Both the position numbers and the translations under genes were made by a program. From Hyaloscypha bicolor E (Eukaryota > Ascomycota > Leotiomycetes > Helotiales > Hyaloscyphaceae), in NCBI RefSeq assembly GCF_002865645.1, contig NW_020194667.1, forward strand, positions 496,001 to 560,000: a DNA stretch of 64,000 bases, written 5' to 3'. Below, in pieces: positions 38,101 to 50,692 of the stretch (position 1 is its first letter; each line of letters opens with the position of its first letter). The notes beneath the pieces were generated by a model. The model was not told the DNA's origin. It made no database searches and saw only the letters and a list, made by a program, of their open reading frames with translations.

Positions 38101-38830
38101 ATAAATATTTCAGAAATAATTATATTAGATTAGAGACTCTAATATATATCTGATTTTTAGAGCGAATTTTATATAAGAATTAATATAAAGCTCAAGCTTT
38201 CTATAACTAATTATTCCTAAATAAATAAATAAACGGAAATTATTAATTAATACTTTAATTAGAGATTATACCCGTATATTAACTATTACTAAAATAACTA
38301 GAATAAATAAATTACTATAATTAATTATTAATAAGCCTTTATTTAGTATAAAACTATTAGCTAGTTCCTATTTATAACTAAAAAAAAGCTATAAGCCTTA
38401 TATCTTTCTAGACTAGAACTTTTCTATTAAAGCTAACTTACTTAAAGAGAAGCTAAATAGAAATAAAGCTAAAGTATTAGTAAATTAATTATATAAATTA
38501 TAGTAACTTGCCTAAGGCTATATAGAATAAGTATAGAAATAATATATAATATAAACTAATAAGTATTACTATTTAATTAATTTTAAAGTCGGGAATAAAG
38601 TATAAATTATTATAAAGTACTAGAAATCCAATTATTTGAGCCAGAAGCTAGAGAACTAAATAAAGGGCCTATTTGAGATTCTAGAATAGTATAGCTATTT
38701 ATTTCTCTTAAAACTACTAGAAATTATAAAGATATATCTAGTTTTCTATATAGAGAAGCTATAAAAAAAACTCTTAGAATTCTTTACTAGATTAAATAAA
38801 TCCGGAACTGCTTTTATTAATACTAGAAAA
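35150..38830 (+). pseudogene. pol remnant of Gypsy B: protease, RT, RNase H, integrase
   Basis: Protease: FLINTRANNYTFI, with Asn (35196-35198) in place of the catalytic Asp and Arg in place of Gly of the DSGA motif. RT: KAKIYTKLDI at about 36330 and KYLGFII at about 36578 are well kept, but the stretch between YINNIYK and KVLDYL is too short and the YxDD palm motif is missing. RNase H and the connecting region follow. Integrase: ITIDFKSYLEIKSGYN at about 37945, then ISDF and a TEIINQY block with its Glu retained. Many TAG/TAA codons sit where Trp or Gln are expected. Confidence 0.8.
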
Positions 38831-39059
38831 TAATAAATAAAAATATAATATTAAATAGATTATTATAGTTAAGCTAGTAAGAAATAGGCTAAAGTATAGA
38901 ATTTAGTAGGTTAGTTAGAATAAAAATCTAGTATAGTATTTAGTTTTAGTACTAAGTAATAGCTCTCTAGTTTTATAGAGTTTCTATAATAATAATATTA
39001 ATATACTAGGATTTCTATAAAACCTATAATACTAGCTAGATTATATAAAAAATAATACT

Positions 39060-39519
39060 TGTCCAGAATTATATAAAAATAATAATAAACTTTTCTAGGT
39101 TATATAGTAAAGGTACTAGTCTTTTATATATAATATCTATATTCAAAATACTAGTTTTATTTTAAAAAGAAGTATAATACGAAATTAAATAAATTAATAA
39201 CTTTTATAAAGCTCGAGAATAAGCTTATTATAAAGAAAGAAATAATATTATGATTTTTAGATATCTAGTATCTGAAATATCTTACTAGATATTAGATATC
39301 TTCTAGATATATATAATATAGCTATTTTACTAGAAAAGTATATTTAAAATATACTAGAGATATTTAGAAAGCTAAGCCCCTTCGGGACTAGTATATTATA
39401 GGGTATATATACTTTCTTATAGCCTTTTATATTCTAGTTTTCTCTTTCTTAGCTTTGAATTATTTTTATAAGAAACCTTCTATCTTACTTTCTAAGCCTT
39501 AAATATTATATCTATAATA
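39060..39519 (+). repeat. 3' LTR of Gypsy B (460 bp)
   Basis: It starts TGTCCAGAATTATA and ends TCTATAATA, matching the ends of the other family LTRs. Its middle (AAGCCCCTTCGGGACTAG) is among the least mutated patches of this block and serves as the family reference. Confidence 0.85.
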
Positions 39520-41743
39520 GTTTTAGAATTATTAGTATTAAGTTCGAATTTTATATTTTATTAAATAAACCTTAAAATAGAAATTATTTATAATATTATA
39601 ACTATTTTTTAAACTAATAATTAAGGCCAGAATTAGATCTAGTTTATTATAAATATATTATATAATTAGATCTTTATTCTTTTTTTTAGCTATTATATAT
39701 AAGCTTTATTTTTTAGTAATATATTTATATATATCTAAAACTAATTTATTTATAAATAAGTATTTTATAGTATTTGCTTTTAAAAAAGCTTATAAAATAT
39801 TAGTATTAAATTATTAGATTAATTAATTTTTTATTCTTTAAAATTCTTAATTATAAATATAATTATATCTTTATTTAATTCAGAAAACTAATTAAGGGCT
39901 TTCTTTCTTATATAAAATAGAAGAATTATAAGAATGAATAATTTATTATAGGTTATAGCTAAGAATATAAAGTACCTATAATATATAATAGTAGTTATAT
40001 CTAAAAGAAAGCTATTAAAGGTTCTAATATTATTAATTTATAAGTACCGGATTTCTCTAAAGATTTCTTAATAGAAGTTACTATAATTATTTTAATAATT
40101 AGTAAATTTATAATAATATTAATAATCTCGATTATTTTAGTAAAAGCTTTAATAAAATCCTTAATAAAATCTGTTTTTAGAGAAATTAAAGCTATTATCC
40201 GGATTACTATTTGGGTTTCTTTAATAAATATTTTAGTAAGTTAATTTATAAGTATTCTTATTTATATAATAATAATTATTACTTTTTTTTATAATAAATA
40301 TAGTTTTAATTACTACTATTTCTATTATTCTGGTTATTTTATATTTCTTTATTCTTTCTGAAAAGAGATTTATAGTTTATAGTATTATAATATTTATAAT
40401 TCTAGTTAAATTTATTAGATAGAGAATTATCCGAATTATCTTAGTTATTTTCCGGAATTAGTTCAGACTTGAAATAATTCATAAAATATATAAAAAGACT
40501 AATATTATTAATATATAAGGTTTAAGTATTAATAGTATTCTTAATATAATCCTCGAATTCTGTTCTGGTTTTTTTATTTATAGTCTTAATAATAGTAGTA
40601 GCTTTCCTAATATTTTTATTTAAAAAATAGCTTTTAAAATATAAAAAGACTCTAGTATTTATTTTATTTATAAGAATAATAATAAATATAGTATTTCTTT
40701 TTTAAGATTACTTAAAATAAAAGTTATTTGAAGTACTAAAGCTACCTTTTAGTTTATTATTATTATTTGGGCTAGCTAATCTAGCTATTTTATTAAAGAG
40801 ATTCTTTATTTCTTCCGGGCTTAATTATAGAAGCTTTAATAATAAAGTATAGTTAAATAAGTTAGGGATTTTATAAAAGATATTAGAAGTTATAGATAGT
40901 AATTAAAGAAGTAATAGTTATTTCTAGGTAAATACTATATTTTTAATATATTTCTTAATAGGAAAGGCTTCTTTATAAATTCGTTAAAGGTCTAATAAAA
41001 AAGATATAATCCGGTAATAGGAAACTTAATATTATTTTAGTTATATTAGTAAGAGATATTCTAGGGAGGAAACTATTAATATAAGAGCGGATTAGAGATC
41101 CTATAGCTCTTATAATTATAGATATTCTTAAGGAAAACCCGATAATATAGGAAGGAATTATAATATATTTAATATATATATAATTTATATAGTAATTAGT
41201 TATACCGGGCTAGTTATACGAAGCTAGTCTAAGAGATAGTCGGGAACTAGTAGTAGCCATTAATAGTATTTACTAATAATAGGAAATAAGGAAATTAAGG
41301 ATTCAGGAGATTTGGACTTGGATTTTTTAATAAATTAACCGTTTAATTCTCTTGGTTATTAGGGTTTGCCTCGGCCCCGGCTATAATATATAGAGGGGTA
41401 TTGGCTTAGTACTAAGGTCGGATAAAGCTATAAACTAATAATTTACTCGGGATCCTGTTTAGCTTTTATAAGAAGGCAAGTTCTGGATCTGCAAGGTGAT
41501 TCTGGATAGAATTAGTTATGGATTTCGATAATTTGAAATTTAGTAACGTATGGTTCGTAACCGGACTTGGTCGGGTATGGTATTTAACTAATCGATAGAC
41601 CCAATTGACTTACGTACTCGAGGGCTCTTTCTTGGTACTTAATAAGAAGCCAAGGTCTGGATTTCCTCGGTCCGCAAGATGGCCGGGAGATGGTCGTAAT
41701 GGTTCCTTTAATGGATTAATTACTCTGTAAGGTATGGTTAGTT
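39520..41743. other. RIP-degraded repeat of unknown type, then transition to GC island
   Basis: 39520-41080 is AT-rich with no domain I can read on either strand. From about 41080 CpG-containing words return, and by 41450 composition is nearly normal (for example CGTAACCGGACTTGGTCGGG) without a gene. A phrase resembling AAGAAGGCAAG(T)TCTGGAT..C..GCAAG occurs at 41470-41500 and again at 41645-41680 (AAGAAGCCAAGGTCTGGATT), hinting at an old local duplication. Confidence 0.45.
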
Positions 41744-42236
41744 GTGGCGGAAGCAAATTTATCCGTATTCGGGGAATTTTTGTATGGTACGGAAGCGCGT
41801 GATCCCTTCTTGATCCACAAAGGATTACTTAACGTAATTAACCTTGCATTGCTACCATATAGTAGAACGAGAAGAGATCAAAATGTATGCATTTTGATAG
41901 ACGAACCGCTACTGCCTCTTAAGGAGGCTAGCGTGGATGCCGCTGACTAAGGTACAGAGGGTCTGGTCCTTCCCATGACAAGGTATCTTGCACGACCTTA
42001 TAGTATTTACCATTTCTTGACACCTATTATAATACCAGACCATCGGCCTGTAAGACCATAAACTAGTGGCTATTTCTTCTCCTGCCATAGCCGAAGGACA
42101 GCCGTGATACAGCTTCAAGTCTGCTACGCCCGAATGACGTGCGTTGTGTGAGTCACACTTACACTTTGATTTAGTGCAAGGAGGTATACTACAAAAACAA
42201 CATCACGACAACTACCTTTCTTGACATCCACAAAAG

Positions 42237-44875
42237 ATGACGAACTCACAGGATCAATACATATACCGATTGTGCCAAACGTGCCGGAACTTCCTAGAAT
42301 GGGACAGGTTGCGGCTGGGGAGACTCGAGGAGAATACTTTCTTCATTCACTATCCTACAGCCAGCTATCTCAAAGATTCGGCTAGCAAGAGATGCCATCT
42401 ATGTCTTTTAATTTACGACAATCTCTTGAAAAGTCGTTGGCCACAAGGGGAAATCGAACTTCCCCAGAGGCATATCCGCCTTACTATCAAATACCCTGTT
42501 ATCGATGATAGAAGGTTATATCTGAACGCGTCAATTGCGCCCGCGAATATTTCCACGGCGGGGCTGCATGAGCTTTCTCAAGTCGATAGTCGCAAAGTTA
42601 CGAGAATAATCACTAGCCACTTTGATAAAGGGGTTCAACTGCTATCTGGACCACTGGCCTCAGAGCAAAAGAAGAGAGGAACCCAAGAATTAGTTACGGT
42701 CGAGGATTTGTCTTCAGATAGGCGAAAATACTTCAAAGGGGGTGTGGAAATCGTGGCAGCCGAATTTTACGCAGCAGCACTGCCGTTCCACAGCTGTGAT
42801 CTTCACTTGCAAACTGTGTCTCCTGGTTCGGTTTCACCTTCGTCTAAGATGCAAGAATTTTGTATGCTGACCAATTTCTAGCCATAGATGCCATTCTCAC
42901 AAAGAGCATGTCAAATGATGACAAGAGCACGTCTTCGGCTTCCGCCTTATGTATGGCAGATTTCTGGCGTCAAATTTGTCGTCAAAAGCACGAGCACTGC
43001 ATTTCTGCTAACAAAAACCACAACAAGCCACCTATTCTTCCTAAACGCGTCCTTGACGTCGCTAATCCTTCTTTGTCCGGGCCGCTCCTCTTCTGTCCGC
43101 CTCCAGGCTTCCGAGCACGATATGTAACGCTAAGCCACTGTTGGGGAGAGAAGAGGCTTATTCGAACTCTCCGCTCTAATATCTCTAAGTGGATCACTGG
43201 AATTCCTTTGGCCGAAATCCCGAAGACATTCCTAGATGCCTGTGATATCACGTCCAAGTTGGGTTATCAGTACTTGTGGATTGACTCTCTTTGCATTATT
43301 CAAGACTCTACAGAAGACTGGAGGGACGAATCCACGAAAATGGCAGACATATACAGCAATGCAGACTTGTGTATATCAGCTCTAGATAGCCATGACTCCA
43401 GCGAGGGAATCTACAGGTCTCGTGACGGCCTGCTGCACCGCCCATGTAGGCTTTGGGATGAAGCACCACCAGGCTTGTGTATTCTACAATTCTCTGGCTT
43501 GCCAATTTATGCTTTTGCAGATCCGTCCCCTCCTTCTTCTTCGACGGGGCCTCTTGCACACCGGGCTTGGGTTCTGCAGGAGGAGTTGATGTCAGGCCGC
43601 CGACTCATCTATGGTAAAAACATCTTGTATTGGTCTTGTTTGACAATGCAGGTCTCAACAAGTGAGCCAGATGATTTTTCGGCTGTTGGGGACACGAGGT
43701 TCAATAACTACCTTGGATGGCGACAGTACTTCCAGGAAGCCATTGCAAAATTGCGAGGTACTGACGTTATTTCCCGCAGTGACATGGAGAACCTGTATCA
43801 ATGTTGGTTGCTTGTTATCGAGAACTACAGTCAAAGAGGATTATCTAGGGGGTCAGACAAACTCACTGCCCTAGCCGGCGTAGCATCAGAATTTGGAAGG
43901 ATTACACAAGATTCATTCCTTTCGGGGCTATGGAGTCGATTTCTCTGGAGACAGCTTCTATGGAGTGTCGCCTCTAAAGGGGCACCACCTTTTAACAGAG
44001 AAGTTCCTCCAAAGAGCATCGAACCTCGGCTTGTGCCTGATTTTCTCGGTGAGCCCAATTCGCGGGTCTACTTTCTCTTTTAATACTAATGTTTGGTCAT
44101 TGGTAAAGGTCCAACATGGAGTTGGTCAAAGATTGATGGCCACATCAGATACTTCCATCAGTATCCGCTCGATAAAATGGGTGATCACGAAGTCCTGGTG
44201 GAGATATTGTGCTCCCGCTGCAGTCCGAGCTCACCCAAGGAGATTTCTAATAATTACTCAGGGGTACTTTCACTGAGAGGGTTTTTAGCCAAAGCTATCG
44301 CCAAGCCTTTTAGTCCCGGCTCTAAGAGGATTGTGATGCACGATGGCCTCTTAGAAAGCCCACAACCAACAAAAGAAAAGATTGGCCAAATCAAGTCAAG
44401 AGTGGATACGCTGGCGAAAGAAATACCAATATACCCTGGAGATGCAAGACCGTTAGGGGAAACGGCGAGTGTGGACAGCTCTGATCTCTCTCAATTGCCC
44501 TGGAGCATTGATAGCTCGCAATACGGTTCAGGATTCGATAACGAGATACATAGTCCAGGGTTCAGTCTGATTCCTAAACGCGAATTTCCGGTCATACAGA
44601 ATCTACGCGATCCCATCTATCCAGGTCATCCAGTTATTAATTTTGATGGAGAACAAGTTGGACTCTGGGCTCCAGATTTGCCGAGTGCTCAGGAAACAGT
44701 CGAGATTATCTGCCTTGCAATCTCTTCGAATCGTCAATTCGTATTCTGTATAGGAATGGAGCTGGTTAATAGATACCAGAATAGGTATCGGCGCGTTGGT
44801 CTCATTTTCTGGGAAAAGTCGGCATGGGCAACGGCGGCAGCGGAAACTAATAAGTCATTGATTGAGCTGGAGTGA
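42237..44875 (+). CDS. HET-domain (heterokaryon incompatibility) protein, three exons
   Basis: Exon 1 starts at ATG 42237. Exon 2 is 42882-44048 and exon 3 is 44109-44875. The second intron (44049-44108, GTGAGC...AAAG) is clear and joins the frames as DFLGPTWSW. The HET domain lies in exon 2: YVTLSHCWG, then IPKTFLDACDITSKLGYQYL, LWIDSLCIIQD and KMADIYSNADLCISA, followed by RAWVLQEELMSGRRL. HET domains trigger cell death after fusion of incompatible hyphae. A cysteine-containing N-terminal segment (CQTCRNF, CHLCLLIYD) is usual for the family. The first intron is uncertain. A 56-bp version (42826-42881, donor GTTCGG) gives 840 aa; a 20-bp version (42862-42881) with a perfect donor, branch and acceptor gives 852 aa. 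No RIP-type stops: the gene appears intact beside two dead repeat blocks. Confidence 0.88.
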
Positions 44876-45900
44876 TTTTTCTTTGTGTTTAGCTGCAATG
44901 TCAAGAAGGAAATAAGAATACATGAGGCATTGTGTTGTACATCGGAGTATTACCTTGAACTGCCCTATGCTGAAAATGACAATGCTGCTGCGGGGGCTGG
45001 CTCAAAGATGAACTCGTAAGGCGTGCGGTGAGCGGTCACCTGGCGTAGCGAGACCGTCCTGGCATCCATGAATGAGCGGCGGTTGCTCGAAGGGCCGTTT
45101 CTGGCTGGATGCCCACCATTAGTGCTTATCAGATAAGTGTCATCAATCCCTTGAGATCGTGCGCTACTAACATTCTTCCCTTCCTTCAATAAAACATCGT
45201 TCGCGGATACGAAGGTCAAAGGCACTCTTGTTCCTGGACTGACGACTGGGATGGTCAGGATGATTAAAGATGACAACCAGCAATTTTTGGGAGGGCCGAA
45301 GCAAGTGCAGGACGGCAAAGTTTAGCGAGCGGGCCGAGGCTGCGTCTAACAGCGACCGAACCAGCCGGACGAGCAGCCCAAACCGCAGTCCTCATATCAT
45401 ATGAGCGCTCTCCGAAGCTCGCTATTAGTCCGAAAAAAACTCGTCTATGCCAAAGTTTTTTCCATCTTGAAAATACTTCAGAGCGGACCTCACGAGATTT
45501 AATCTCAACCATATCAAATCGTGTTTACGAAATACGCTCTGCTACAAGGCCCCTACGATGCGAAGCCGTGTTTCGACGCGGGAGGAGGGAGGGTAACCTT
45601 GAGGAGGAGGGGCAGACCTAGGGTCATTAGGCAGTTCAAATGATAACACGGCTGAAGAAGATAATATTGAGGCTTTCCAGGCGATAGCTAGGGTGATAGG
45701 GATGAAGCCCTCCATATTCGGCTGCCTGCGGGTGGGTTCTTAGGAAGTCGCGATTTTCTAGGCCGGAAGTTAAGTTAAGGAAACGCCGATGGACGATACG
45801 CACGTGATAATGGTCGCTTAATTTTAGTGTTCCGACCCCCGAAAAACAGCGACTTAACTACCCCGGATCCGGGGGTTAGAATACTACTACCTTAACTATA
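44876..45900. other. No convincing gene; island edge
   Basis: Minus-strand frames at 44965-45318 and 45264-45512 overlap in different frames and match nothing known; only the second begins with ATG. At 45795-45895 a sequence rich in C/G runs (GACCCCCGAAAAACAGCGAC, CCCCGGATCCGGGG) stands immediately before the AT-rich block and may be the end of a DNA transposon. Its CCCCGGATCCGGGG core is a perfect 14-bp palindrome. Confidence 0.4.
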
Positions 45901-46173
45901 GAAGTAAAATATATTTATTAATTCTTTTTTTTTAGCTAAATAAATAAATATTTTATTTTTGCTTTTTAATATATTTTAGAACTATAATTTTCTTATTATA
46001 AATAATTTTTTTTATAATAATAGAACTTATATAAAATTATAATAGAAAAGATATAAAAATTAAAAAAATTAAAAAAAAAATTAAAAATATAATTTCAAAT
46101 AAATTCTTTTTCTATATATATATCTTATTTCTAATTATACTTATAAGTATTTTCTTACCCGGTTTGGGCTAGT
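45901..46173. other. AT-rich RIP-degraded sequence, unidentified
   Basis: Runs of A and T with poly-A/T tracts (45920-45930, 46060-46085). No readable domain. It separates the island edge from the LTR of Gypsy C. Confidence 0.4.
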
Positions 46174-46600
46174 TATTACGAGTATAAGATCTAGGGCCTG
46201 GAAAATATAATTAGACTATCTTTATTTCAATAATTTAAAGCTAAAGAAAGAAGAGGATCTCGAAGAAGCCTCGGATCTAAATAATCGCGAGCTATATACG
46301 AGCCCATATACTAGCTTAAGCTCGGGGTTACATGTAATAATCAGGTAACTATAGATATCTTGCTTAGATACCAGATATCTTTCTTAGATACTAAATGCCT
46401 TACTAGCTCTAGTCTAACCCCTACTAGTACTATATATTATAATAACCGTAATATTACTCCCTCCCTCGAAATAAGCTTATTCCCGAGCTTTAAAAGTCCC
46501 TATTTGAATTTCCAAGTTATAGGTTATATATTAAAGGCCAGAGTCTTTTATATATAACTTTAAAGAATTTTCGTTTATATTATATAGTTCCGGTAGTATA
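46174..46600 (-). repeat. Left (3') LTR of Gypsy C, little mutated
   Basis: It retains CpG- and CpA-containing words (CTCGAAGAAGCCTCGGATC, TCGCGAGC, CGGGGTTACATG) that are mutated in the right LTR. The right boundary near 46600 is approximate. Confidence 0.7.
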
Positions 46601-49600
46601 TTATTCTTAATATAGTCTAACTAATAGAGGAGATTCTATAGTAGTTCTAGCTATTTAGGATTCTTATTATAGAAGTTCTAAAGAGCTAGGGTACTATTAC
46701 TTAATAAGGAAGCAAGATATTATTTTGGGTTTGAGTCTTATTCTTTTTACTATATTTAGTACTTTAGCTTCTCATAAAGTAGCTTTACTACTAGTATCTC
46801 TTAAACTTTATACTCCGTTTCTCTGTCTTATAATTCTAATAGTAGAGGCTCCGGATTTACTTATTCGGAAAGAGAGTTATCTGGATCTTTATATAGCTTC
46901 TCTATATAAAATACCAGATATATTCTTATTAATTCCGGAAGCTTAAGCCTAAAGAAATATCTTACTTATTCCAGGATTTCATATAGTTCTTTTATTTAGT
47001 AAGCTAGCTTATAGCTCGAATAATTATTCTTCTAATACTTAGTAGTAATCTATATCTTATTTCTTATTTTAAAGTCTACTAATTAGTAATACTTATTAGC
47101 TTAAATAGTATAATATTCTTATATTTATATTATATTCTCCTATATCTTTTATTATAATTTATAGAGCTATATTACTAGGGCCTTTACCTCTTATTTATTT
47201 AGCTCTTTCTTTAGGGTACTCGATTATACTTGGGTTTTCTAGTTAAATAATATCTGTAGTTTATAGCCTTTTTTTATAAGAAATAAAGATTAGCCTATAG
47301 TTTTATAGACTAGAACTATTTACTAGTAGTTAATTATTACTATTTATTTGTCTTAATTATCCTAGTAATAATTCATATAGAAATATAGCTATTAGTTAAA
47401 ATACTAGTTAATAATTTCTATCTAGTTATTAGTTTAGGAATAGTTAGTAATTAATAACTTGAGCTTTATACTAATATATTTATAGAACTCGCTTTAGAAA
47501 TCTAATATAAACTAGAGGCCTTAATTAAATACTATAATTTCCGAGATACTAACTTAGTAAACTATATAAATAAGAAATAAGAATACTAATTCTTTAGTTA
47601 TTACTATATCTCGGACAGGAATTATAATAAAGTACTTATTTAGGTAATTAATAAAAATTACTATTATATTATACTTATTTCTATTCTCTAAGTACTTCTT
47701 AAAATTTACTAATATATATTACTAGAGGTAATTAGGAACTAGTAATAAATATAAGAGTTCTGGCTTCTTATTTTTAAGAATATAGAATTATTAGTAAATA
47801 TAATAGTTATTTCTATACTAATTAATATCTATATCTTGGCCTAGCTAATAATAGTAGGCCTAAAGAAGCTATTAAAGCTTAGCTTATCCTAAGTATTCTA
47901 TTAGGGGCTATATATATATCTTCTAAATAAGAGTAATATATAAGAGTATTTCGGGTATTATTATATTATTAGATATAAATAGTTTACTATATTATAAAAA
48001 GAAGCTATCTTATAATATTTAAATACCTTTCTTCTTATTTCTTGCCTTATCCTATAGCTTTTCTAGCTCTAGTAACTCTCGGTTCTTATTTAATAACTTA
48101 TTTACTAGCTAGATACTATTATACTAAGTTTCTTTCTAAGCCGGGCTTATAAAGGCCTTAATTAGGGCTAACTAGAAATCTTATATAATATTATTATTAA
48201 TCTTTTATTATAAAAGAAGAATTTGGGTTTAGTAAACTACTATTACCTTATTCTAGATAACTATATTCTTATATTTCTTATTTAGAATATTTACTTATTT
48301 ATTTAACTTACTTACCTAATATATAAGCTTAAAATAATAGTAAAAAATATATTTTATCTAGTAAGCTTATTTTATTAAAAGCTTTTTTATAATTATAAAG
48401 TATTTAAGGGCTTAGTAATCTAAGTAAATTATAAAAAATACTTTCTATAGGCCTTTTAGCTCTATTTACTATTTAGTTAAAGAAAAAATAATAGCAAGTA
48501 TTTCTTTATTATAGATATTATAGTTTAGTTCTATTAATTATATAGTCTTAAAGAAAAATACTACCGGATATTAAAGTTTTATCTAGGGGTCTTATTATAA
48601 AAGAATATTAGCTATAACTTTATTTAATACATTTGTCTTAACTATAATAAAAAGATTCGAATTATAATAATATAGAATTAGTACTAAAAGTATAGCTTGC
48701 TTTAGCTTAGTAAAACCTTTTTAATACTAATTCATTTACTTAAATGAGACTCTTTTATATATTAGAGCTATTAGGGGCTTTATTATATAGCTATATTCCG
48801 TAATAAAATACTAATAAAAGTTATAAAAACCCAAAAAGCCTTATATTTCTTTAATTATCTTTAGTAATTACTAGTTCTTAATAACTACTATCTTATCTAG
48901 ATCTACTTTAATACTTTTAGTAAAGATAATAAAGCCTAGGTATTTTATATAAGTAATTTTAAACTCTAATTTCTTAATATTTATTTAGAAGCTAGTATCT
49001 TATAGTTATTAAAGAACCTTTTATATATAGTTTTTATATTTCAGGGAATTATTTAAATAAATTAGAATATTATTTAAATAAGCTATATAAAAGATATTAA
49101 GATAATTAAAAAGAATATTATTTATATATCTCTAATATATAGCAGGGCTATTAGTTAGGCCTTTTTAAAGAATCTTATATTTATAGGCCCTATATCTTAT
49201 ATAAAATATTATAAGTTCTTCTAATTCTAGGTCTATTTAGATCTAATAAAATACTTATTAAATATCTAGCTTTATATAGACCTTAGCTTAAGCTAGTTAT
49301 ATAAGAATCTTATAAATAAAAGAAAGAAAATAATAGTTCTTTTATATTAAGTTATTTAGCTTATAATAATTAATATAAAATCAGAGAGCTCTATTAGTTT
49401 TCTTTATAAAGAAAATTAGAGATATAAAAGGGAATTAGCTTGGCTTAATAAAGCTCTATTAAAGGTTCTTTTTAAGGAAATACTTAATTTCCTATAGCTT
49501 ATAGGTTAATTATTAATAGAGTAAAAAATACCCTAGACTTTCTGGGCCTTTAGGATTATTAATCTGAATCTTATAATTATATAATTAATATAAAAATAAG

Positions 49601-50529
49601 ATATTTAATATTTCTTTTAAAAAAATATTTATAAAATCCTTGAATTCCTCTAGTAAGACTTTTACTAGCTATTATAGCTCTGTTTCTCCTAGCTATTACT
49701 TGCCTAAAATAAACTTATTCTCTTATTATAATTCTAGCTTTTTATTAATCTCGAAAAATAATATTATAAAAAAAAGATTCTTTTTCTTTTATAGGTTTAT
49801 CTAGAAAATAGCTAGTAAAATACCTATAATATTAATTATAGGCCTTGACTAGGTCTTATAGCTTTTCTTTAAATAGTATAGTTTTAATATTTCTATTTCT
49901 AGCTTAAAAAAAACTTTTATATTTCCTAAAGCTACTTATATTTCTCTATAGTATTAAGCTTAATTCTTTTATTATATATAGCTTTCTAAGCCTGGCTTAG
50001 GAAAAAAATAAGGGAGTTTCCTTTTTATAAGCTAAGATCTCTAGAACTTATTTATAACTATAGCTTTATTTCTTTTATTTATATTTTCTTAGTACTAGTT
50101 ACTTTTCCCAGGTTTTAAGTTCTTATATATAGTAATTAGAACCTTATTCTAACTCTTTTTTCTAGGCTAATTATCTAGCCAGATTAATTTTCTATTCTTA
50201 TAATTAATTAGGATACTAGTATTTATAAATTATTATTATTCTAAAATTATATTATACTCGCCTAGTTCTATAACTAGTATAAATACTAGAACCTTTCGTC
50301 TATTAATTAAGAATATAAGCTTAATATAATAAGTAATAGATATAGCCTATTTATTATTAAACTCTCTTATATTATAGAATAATACTAATTAAGTAAGCTT
50401 AATATCTAGAAATTATTTAATTATTTTTATAAACTTGGAATTAATAAAAATATATCTATTTACTCTAGTATTAATAAGAGAAAAAGTCTTAATACCTAAT
50501 CTATTATTACTAATTATATAAGTATAATA

Positions 50530-50692
50530 GGGGCACCAAAAGGTTACTAAAAGAAGCGAGTCAGGGAGCACTTCTAATATAGTTAATTGACTGAAACTTA
50601 AGGAGGGAAGTGAGTCGTGAGAGGTATAAAGCCTTAAGGGCTTGTATACGGACTACTAGTATACGTGCCTGCTAGAATACCCAGGTATTCTC
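50530..50692. other. Unmutated ~165-bp insertion inside Gypsy C, identity unknown
   Basis: A sharply bounded GC-normal segment (GGGGCACCAAAAGG ... CCCAGGTATTC) in AT-rich surroundings. It contains the inverted pair GTATAC ... GTATAC around an ACTAGT core at 50644-50662. TAATA flanks both sides, but this is weak evidence in AT-rich DNA. It could be a MITE, a SINE or part of a solo LTR. No coding frame. Confidence 0.6.

Larger units (their letters stand above)
33082..39519 (+). mobile_element. Gypsy B: RIP-inactivated Ty3/Gypsy retrotransposon
   Basis: Plus-strand order: 5' LTR remnant (33082-33196), gag with zinc-knuckle site (34867-34908), protease (about 35185-35230), RT (about 36180-36600), RNase H, integrase (about 37780-38330), a post-integrase segment readable as IYLVFYIEKL, and a 460-bp 3' LTR (39060-39519). 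The 5' LTR keeps only its last 115 bp because the 13.1 kb element lies against it. Same family as Gypsy A. The RT lacks the YxDD segment entirely. Confidence 0.85.

Noticed and set aside
17230..41300. Regional centromere
   Set aside because: The AT-richness is fully accounted for by RIP-degraded transposons; nothing in the sequence alone marks CENP-A chromatin. It cannot be excluded.
41744..41950. Plus-strand frame of 68 codons upstream of the HET gene
   Set aside because: It begins with GTG, not ATG, and no domain is seen; the minus-strand frame 41909-42118 overlaps it.
44965..45512. Two minus-strand frames downstream of the HET gene
   Set aside because: They lie in different frames, one lacks an ATG, and neither resembles a known protein.
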